Notes under the pieces: model-generated
Database searches by the model: none
What the model saw: only the letters and a program-made list of their open reading frames with translations
What the model was told of the DNA's origin: nothing
Source: Corydoras sp. C115
Taxonomy: Eukaryota; Chordata; Actinopteri; Siluriformes; Callichthyidae
DNA length: 64,000 bases
Assembly (NCBI GenBank): GCA_019802505.1
Contig: JAFMOC010000002.1
Span: 2,192,501 to 2,256,500, forward strand
Direction of reading: 5' to 3'
Program-made: the position numbers and the translations under genes
In this document: one piece after another, positions 56,895 through 64,000 of the stretch
How the letters are laid out: each line of letters starts with the position of its first letter
How positions within the stretch are numbered: position 1 is the first letter of the stretch

Positions 56895-57312
56895 CCTCTT
56901 ACCATTGCTATGCTGATGACACTCAGCTTCATTTGTCTTTTGCCCCTGACGATACCACAATCTCAAATCGGATATCTGCCTGCCTCACCGACATATCTGT
57001 TTGGATGAAGGCCCGTCATTGCAAATTAAATTTAGAAAAAATAGAGCTTCTCATAATCCCATCTAAACTCTCCATCCATAATAATGACCTGACCTTCCAA
57101 ATTGATGGTTCCACAATCTCTATACACCTGTTGCAAAAAAAAATTAAAATAAAAATTAATAAAAAAAGGGGGGGGGGGGGTGCAGGATCAGATAATGATC
57201 AGGTTTGATAATTCTACAGTGTAGCTGGTTTTCTCCATAACTACTGACTTGTGGTGTTCTCATTTGTAAGTCACTTTTGATAAAAGAGTAAATGACTAAA
57301 TGTAAATGTATG
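56895..57312 (+). mobile_element. L2-clade LINE fragment with the YADD motif
   Basis: The plus strand encodes CYADDTQLHLSFAPDD, ISACLTDISVWMKARHCKLN and LLIIPSKLSIHNN, the reverse-transcriptase catalytic YADD block and its downstream region. It then jumps through an A/G-rich tract to the L2 3' end (GATAATGATCAGGTTTGATA) and GTCACTTTTGATAAAAGAG. Large parts on both sides are missing. Confidence 0.85.
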
Positions 57313-57584
57313 ACCTGTGACATGAAACTGTCTTCCATAACCTCAGCCTGGTAGCAGTTTGGCTGTTCCTCACCCAGTATTAAGGCCTCCTACACAGCTG
57401 TATCTGTTTCACTTAATGACTGTGATTCAACCTACTTGTGAAATTTATGATCATTAGCTCCTGTTTGGTGCCAAATCCCTGAATTTGACATGAATGAATG
57501 CATTCTTAGATTACAGAATTTTTTCACACCTGTCTAAAACTTGTGCACAGTATTGTATATATACTGATTATATATAACTCGTTG

Positions 57585-57858
57585 CAGCAGGAGTACATCA
57601 GCTTTGGGGAAGATACCAGAGGCGTCAGCAATAAACTTTGGTTAGAGATAATTAACGCATCTGACGCGCCTTTGTCTGATGAATGTGTGCACAATTTATC
57701 AGCTGCAGGAATGCAAGGGCATGGCCAATATCATTAACCAACACCGTGTTTTAATTAATTTTAAATAATGTGTAAATAAAGCCTGTTCCTGAGCGTGTGA
57801 AATCCTGTCTTCAGTCCTCATTAATTACCCTCATGTAGCCACATATTAAAAACTCACC
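57585..57858. promoter_or_regulatory. Candidate conserved non-coding element
   Basis: Repeat-free, unusually complex sequence with paired homeodomain-type TAAT motifs (TTTTAATTAATTTTAAAT, CATTAATTACC) and no coding frame of note. It sits in a long gene-free stretch. Only comparison with other fish can show conservation. Confidence 0.35.
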
Positions 57859-57870
57859 AATAATAGCTTC

Positions 57871-58121
57871 GTCTCGGGCGCTGGGCAGATAGACCCAGGA
57901 CAGGGCGCCAATCCATCGCTGGGCACACACTCACTCACACAGATACACTCTATATGGGGCAATTTGGAGAATTCAATTGACTTGATCCATGTTTTTAGAT
58001 TGTGGGAGGAAACCCACGCAGACACGGGGAGAACATGGAAACTCCACCCAGATGGGGATTCGAACCGGGAATCCCTAACGCTGAGAGGCGAACGTGCTAA
58101 CCACTAAGCCACTGTGCCGCC
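57871..58121 (-). mobile_element. SINE-A lacking its 3' end but flanked by a target duplication
   Basis: Minus orientation, head intact (complement of CACTAAGCCACTGTGCCGCC). The element stops at GTCTCGGGCGCTGGG, so roughly 75 bp of 3' body and the simple tail are missing. The direct repeat ATAATAGCTTC is at 57860-57870 and 58122-58132. Confidence 0.88.
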
Positions 58122-58139
58122 ATAATAGCTTCAAAAATA

Positions 58140-58660
58140 GCAATATTATTTATGAAAATAACACTCACCAAAAATGCTGATTAAATCATGGTTATTTGCA
58201 CACAAAATCTTCCTTTTTCCTTAAAGAATTGTTTATTTAAATCCATTAAGAAGTCCTTTTCTATTGCCATTAATGCTGAAAGTCAAGTTGTATTTCTGTA
58301 ATAAGCTTCAATTGGCTGAAAGTGCTCATCAAAAGTACTTTCCAAACAGAGTGCATTAATACACTGACAATGTAAGCCTGCTGGAAGGCTGTGGTATCAC
58401 TATCTCAAAATCTGGGTGGTTATAGCAACAGGTTGATCCACACTTATTTAATGCTACTGGGCCCACAATAACCAATTATGCTGAAATGTGATTAAATGCA
58501 TTAATTAAAAAAAATAAAACATTTCTGAAAGTGGTGCAAATGGGAAAACGGTAAGAAAGGACAGACAGAGCGGTCGAAATTAGTTAATTATACTAATTAG
58601 AATATCTAATTACCAGTAATCATAGACAAAATATAATTAAATCAGTTGGCGATTCAGAAA
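58140..58660. promoter_or_regulatory. Candidate conserved non-coding element
   Basis: Repeat-free block with GCCATTAATGCTGAAAG, GCATTAATTAAAA, AGTTAATTATACTAATTAG and TCTAATTACCAG. The motif density resembles developmental enhancers. Inference only. Confidence 0.3.
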
Positions 58661-61143
58661 TTTTTAGGCCTTCAGAAAAGTCCTTAAAGGCACCAACAGC
58701 TTGCCACTGCTGTTGTACATTTCCTATATTCATACCTAATGGTTTAGCATTTTATTAGCAATATAAACATTCAGATATAATCTAATGCTAGAATGCTAGC
58801 TAACACATGAGCAGCAAAAGGTTCCCTGGAAGTCCCTACTCTGTACAAGCAGGCCAGCAATACTCATGTGACCGTAGGGGCAGCAAATTAGTGGAAATTG
58901 GAGACCAAAGAACTGTGGTTCTTAATACTTTTGGTAAACAATGCATGCCACAAAGATTTTATTACAACAAATGGGTTGTACATACGGTAACTTAAAAAAT
59001 GATTTGTAACCATTTGTAAGATTTGTAACCAGTTCTGTTAGTCTTCCACTTTCTTTTACAAGCAGATGCCAAATTTGTGGAGGGACCACTCAAAAGATTA
59101 GAGACCTGCTATAATTGAAAGGGGGGGGGGCACTCCATATTAATACAGTTTTATAAAGGATGTTCATGAAGCTGTGGTCAGGAACAGACATGCTACAAAT
59201 AATATTGCCTTATGTTGGTGGTACTGTAACTTATGGACTGGGATTACCCTAGCTTAGTGTTGTAGCACAGGCCATAAATGGGGAGAAGCATGGGGGCACG
59301 TGTGAACACAGTACAGGCACTGTCTCGCGGAAGTTAAAATAATATATATGTTGGATGATGGCCAACTATTAAAGATGGAACCTACTCGAGGCACTTGTAT
59401 AAACATTGCAGGGCTGTTACTGTTTTACTCTGAAATCAAAAAGCTTTTAAACCTTTAATCGAATCACTAAAACAGCCAACAGGGAGATTTTTAATGAAAG
59501 GTTATGACAAATTAGATTTCCTCATCGACTAAGCTTACCGGCTTTTCTTCGTAGGGGTAGAGAAGGACGGTGTGAAGAAAAATGATATAAATGCACTCAA
59601 TTTGACCACACATTTAAATGTTAATAGCGTGAAATTTGAACATGATCTCAATTCAAAATAAGCAGCACTAGCCTGCACATATTGTGATTGGACTGCTGAA
59701 CGTTTATGCTTAAATAGTACTCAACTGCACTGAGCTTTGATCTGGCAACCATGGCAAAAAAAAAAGTTGGAGTTGGATTTTGACATAACAGTTTCCTTGC
59801 TTTCTTAACACCACACATTAACACTTGGGTCGTGCTTGGGGCGTACCTTCCTCCCACCTGCATCTATCCCTCTAATTAGAAAGTATAACTCAAGATCACA
59901 AATTGCATGTGAAGATCATACCACACTATCAATATGCTGACATATTGATCACATATACATACTTGAAATTTCATTAAAAACTTCACATGCAATGTTGTGT
60001 AAAATGACTGACGATGATTGTTAGTGGATCAATTGGATCTATTATTTGGTGGCACTACCATTGCGATAACTAGCTTTCCCATTGCGATAACTACATTGCG
60101 ATAACTCGTGATAACGGTCAACAAGACAAGCTTCACTCTATAATCAATACTTAAACACATTTAGCTTGTCCTCAAGCTATTGTGTTACTTTAAAAAAATA
60201 ATCGAATCACTGTTCTGTTGGAAGATCCATTTCTGGCAGACACCTTAAAGTGCTGCTTTAATATTTCAAAATATTGAGAGTATTGAGAGAAGCTTCATCA
60301 ACCATTTACCCATCTTGGTAATTAAGTAACCAAAATAGAACCAGACATGGCCAAATATTGTTTGAGTAATGGATTATTTTCATTAAGCTATTGTCACTAA
60401 TGCAGTTTGTGAGCTGCGTAGCTGTGCACTCATCAGGTGTAACACATATTACTACCAATATCTTTGTATGTACATGTTGCAGACATTTATTATTTGCCAC
60501 CGTTTGAGTTCAAGTTTTTGATCACAATATGCACACTTACTATTTACTAAATAATTACAAGATTAAGCAGGTACACAATTGTGACATATTATAAACAACC
60601 AATCTGATCCTTCTCTAGTAATAATATAACAAATGACATCCTAATTTAGATCAGAATCCACTTACAACATCATGAACATCCTAATCCATTAACGATGTAA
60701 TATGCTCTGATCATTTAATGACACAATATACAAGACAACAAACTCCAGTTATGCCATAAACAAGGGCATGCTGGTTCAATTCTAAGGTATTAACAGCGAT
60801 AATCCAATCCAGTGAATAGAAGAATGTTGTTTTCACTGCACTGCAAAATAAAAACTTGGTTTGGGATTTATGGTCAGAGTGGACAGTCTTTTCTGTGTTT
60901 GCATGGTAGTAGAAAAACTAGAGAAGATGCATTGCTTAATGGTAAGAATGTATAGACAAATGCAAGTGTTTATGTGTATGCACTGTGATAATTTGTCCAT
61001 GGAATTTTTCTGCCTGAATGAAATATATTTTATAATTCATTGTATTCATAGGAAATCAGTTATTATAATTAATTATGTGACATGTCAATGTATTTATTTA
61101 ATTTATTCATCTTAGACAATTGTCTAAGTATTATACATAACAG

Positions 61144-61488
61144 GGCGGCACGGTGGCTTAGTGGTTAGCACGTTCGCCTCTCAGCGCTAGGGATTCCCGG
61201 TTCGAATCCCAATCTGGGTGGAGTTTCCATGTTCTCCCCTTGTCCGCGTGGGTTTCCTCCGGGTTCTCCGATTTCCTCCCACAGTGTAAAAACATGGATC
61301 AAGTCAATTGAATTCTCCAAATTGCCCCATATACAGTAGAGTGTGTTTGTGTGAGTGAGTGTGTGCCCAGTGATAGATCGGCGCCTTGTCCTGGGTCTAT
61401 CTGCCCAGCGCCTGAGACGTTCTCCCCTGGATGGGCCCCCCGCGACCTTAATAGAGGATAAAGCGGAAGATAATGGCTGGATGGATTA
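61144..61488 (+). mobile_element. SINE-A, full length
   Basis: Plus-orientation copy from GGCGGCACGGTGGCTTAGTGG to GGATGGATT. A short deletion in the 3' region removes the CATGGGGAACC segment. A and B boxes are intact. Confidence 0.9.
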
Positions 61489-61930
61489 TCATAACGCACA
61501 TTAGGGGCAAGGATGTGAAATGACAGCACTAATCACTATATTCTATATATCAGAAATTCAAATAGTAGACCACTTCTTACATTTATATATGACGTGGTTG
61601 TATAACCTCATTAGTAATATGAAAATAGTGAACTCATCATTCACTAAAATGAAAGTGCAGATCCAGTCAGTGATTCACAAAACAGTGATGACATCACTGG
61701 GACAATACGACAGCATGAGTCATCTTTCTAGACACCAGTGTTTTTGTGACATCACCATTTCTCCGGATCTGTTGTAAGGTGTTCAACATCTTAATACTAA
61801 AATTTTATACCATGTGTTGACTGTCTCGTAGAGGGATGAGTGTTGTCTTGGCACAACATAAGGCTTTCCAGATAAAATTCACATAAACACTAAAAAGGGT
61901 ATGAGCACAGGAGACACTTGCAAGTGCGCG

Positions 61931-61931
<1 letters not shown>

Positions 61932-61985
<54 letters not shown>
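61932..61985. repeat. (CA)n microsatellite
   Basis: About 54 bp of uninterrupted CA dinucleotides. Confidence 0.95.
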
Positions 61986-61990
<5 letters not shown>

Positions 61991-62427
61991 TGAGTCACAG
62001 TGAAATTACATTACCACATCTGAAATGTATGCAGAATGACTAGTGAGAAAGAACTGTCGGAAAGGAGACATGAGTAACTATGAGAGTGAGATCATTGTGT
62101 TAAGCAGGTCTGCGTTTAAACTGTAGCCTGCTTAATCAGGTCAGTAATTATCTCCACTTGTCAAAAATTTGTACACATCCCTCTATAATTAACTTATCAG
62201 TACTGTTATAGATACCATAATTATTATTCTAGGTTAAATGAAAGTTGGAATAATTACAATGCATATACATTTGAGACAATTAAATGCACACAAATGTGTG
62301 ATTAGGGAATCTTCTTTTTCTATCCCTGTTTACAGACCACAATTACTGATCTAATTAGCCCATGAGAGACGTTTGACCCATGTTTAGGGCAGTAGCACAA
62401 CAGCACTTGATATAAAAAAAAAAGTCA

Positions 62428-62572
62428 GATAGGATAATGATCAGGTTTGATAATTCTACAGTGAAGCTGTTTTTTTCTTAACTACTGGAGTGTGTTGTTC
62501 TCTCATTTGCAAGTCACTTTGAATAAAAGCATCTGCTTAATGACTAAATGTAATGTAATGTAAATGTAGTCG
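62428..62572 (+). mobile_element. L2-type 3' tail
   Basis: GATAATGATCAGGTTTGATA, then CAAGTCACTTTGAATAAAAG and ATGACTAAATGTAATG. Only the last 140 bp of the LINE are present. Confidence 0.75.
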
Positions 62573-64000
62573 TCAACATATGCATTTGTAATTGGATGTC
62601 AAGCTGTCGATGTCTGTGATTGTTAGGCGTCTAATAACCTTTGAAAAATACTTGTAGTTGACTTGATCTCTACATCCTGCATGACAGCAAATTAAACTGC
62701 ATTTTTATGTGGGCTAGGTTTTGTGGTTCACACAAAGCTCATAGTGTGACAGACTTTTTAAGAGCTTGTTAACTTCATAATAATAGTCTTAAACTTATCC
62801 ATCAGAAACAGGAAAAGATAAATAAATTGGCACAATTTTGATGAGCTAAGCCAAATCTTCAGTTTATAGTTTCTCACAAAGATACATTTCCTAAGCAAAA
62901 AAATAGGGAGGCCAATACAGCATAAATGACCAAGTACAGTGGACGGTATAATTAAAGTAGACACAAAAGAAAACTGCATTTGTACTGTATTCATGCATAA
63001 ACATTACACGTGTACACCAATGGGTAATAAAATCGGATGGATTGACTTAGTTGAAAGTTGACAGAATAGAATATTTTAAAGTAACAGCAAACATGATATG
63101 GGTCAGTTTGACCAAATGATTATCGGATCAAACAAAACAAAAACAAATAAATCTGTTCTATTAGGAGCTAAAACATCCAGCCAAATTGTATCTGTAGCTT
63201 AAATTTTAGTTTTCCCCGTTGCACATGACTTATATAAGAGCATAACTAATGAAAAAATAGCATGTTAAAAGCAAAACAAGTAGTGTCAGTTATTATTTGA
63301 AACCAGTATTGGATCAACACGCTGTTTTAAAACTATTTTTGTAATAGACACATTTAAATATGTTAGTATAACTACAATTCTTTTTATAACTATTCACTTT
63401 TTTCAGTCATTTTCCAAGACCCCTTTCCCAACCAGTGTTGTAAGAATGTATGTAACACCCCAGTGGTTTACAAACATACACTATGAGATGGCATTAAAAT
63501 AATCTAAAAAAAAACTGTTTTTACTACTATTTACAAATTTTTCACATAAAAAGTTGAGGTGTAGATGTTAATTACTCTGTGACCTGCATGTTATGAAGAT
63601 TTGTGTTAGTGAGCCTTGGTCCAAAAACCTGCTATGTATACTGCAAAAACTGAATACAATTGAAATGACAATTAAAACACCCAGCATGATCATCTCATCT
63701 AACTTTCACAATTTAGCTAATAAAGTAAATGACTTTAGATTTTAAGCCTTCAGACACACCATTGAGAGAGAACATACAAAATAAAAGGTGTGCAGCACTG
63801 ACATAGCTTACTGCACTGTCATAGTAAATTGTTTACTGAATTTTTCAGGCCAAGTCAAATAAGGCACACATGATTAAAAACAATGGTAAACATTTATATA
63901 TAAAAATACAAACTATTGTTGATTTGTTCTTTGTTTACTTACTTAAAACAAAATTGATTTATATCAAACATTTAAGCAATGTAAACCAAAATAATCCCAA

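Larger units (their letters stand above)
58661..64000. other. Gene-free right end of the window
   Basis: Apart from a SINE-A (61144-61488), a CA microsatellite (61932-61985) and an L2 tail (62428-62572), the sequence is AT-rich and unique. A TAAT-rich, repeat-free block at 62080-62400 is a weak regulatory candidate. No exon could be defended. Confidence 0.4.

Noticed and set aside
56772..56966. Minus-strand frame resembling the N-terminus of a Tc1 transposase (SKQTGVSR)
   Set aside because: The resemblance covers only a few residues at the end, and part of the frame overlaps the plus-strand L2 reverse-transcriptase block. It could be a small Tc1 scrap, but this is not secure enough to annotate.
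61144..61230. tRNA gene (A box and B box both well formed)
   Set aside because: The same head recurs in more than twenty copies followed by the SINE body. The cloverleaf is degenerate and the flanks show target duplications, so it is a SINE promoter and not a tRNA gene.

Overview
The window is vertebrate nuclear DNA, almost certainly from a ray-finned (teleost) fish. It has GT-AG spliced genes separated by long AT-rich introns and spacers. It also has many tRNA-derived SINEs, Tc1/mariner relics, L2/RTE/I-type LINE fragments and dinucleotide microsatellites. No bacterial-style operon, CRISPR array or phage gene is present. Gene names rest on recognisable protein similarity and exon phase only; no database search was run.

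Four protein-coding genes can be assembled exon by exon. (1) osbpl10, minus strand: coding exons 1-4 between 12197 and 1159, giving the N-terminus, the PH domain and the following linker. The lipid-binding ORD lies beyond the left edge. (2) gpd1l, plus strand, 18319-25025: eight coding exons, 351 residues, apparently complete. (3) A kiaa1143 homologue, minus strand, 33324-28683: three exons, 151 residues. (4) tmem42, plus strand, 35687-40710: three exons, 152 residues. osbpl10/gpd1l are head-to-head, gpd1l/kiaa1143 are tail-to-tail, and kiaa1143/tmem42 are head-to-head. The osbpl10-gpd1l and kiaa1143-tmem42 pairings both recall human chromosome 3p, but kif15, which lies between KIAA1143 and TMEM42 in human, is absent here.

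Layout: 1-12200 osbpl10 (introns with SINEs, decayed Tc1 copies and low-complexity blocks); 12200-18300 the shared upstream spacer of osbpl10 and gpd1l, dominated by a 3.4-kb SINE-derived tandem array (12570-16007); 18300-25500 gpd1l; 25500-28680 tail-to-tail spacer; 28680-33330 kiaa1143 with Tc1-type elements in its introns; 33330-35690 the kiaa1143/tmem42 upstream spacer with SINEs, a foldback palindrome and a MITE; 35690-41030 tmem42, whose intron 1 holds an internally deleted I-type LINE with an intact CCHC ORF1 and whose intron 2 holds a dead Tc1 element; 41030-64000 a gene-free stretch with LINE and SINE fragments and several blocks that look like conserved non-coding elements.

The most unusual structures are: the tandem array, which carries a higher-order dimer of about 678 bp and seems to come from unequal exchange between two neighbouring SINEs; a 53-bp insertion templated from a site 4.9 kb away and flanked by an 18-bp target duplication; a SINE missing its 3' end yet flanked by a target duplication; and a perfectly symmetric (TC)n(TA)n(GA)n palindrome.
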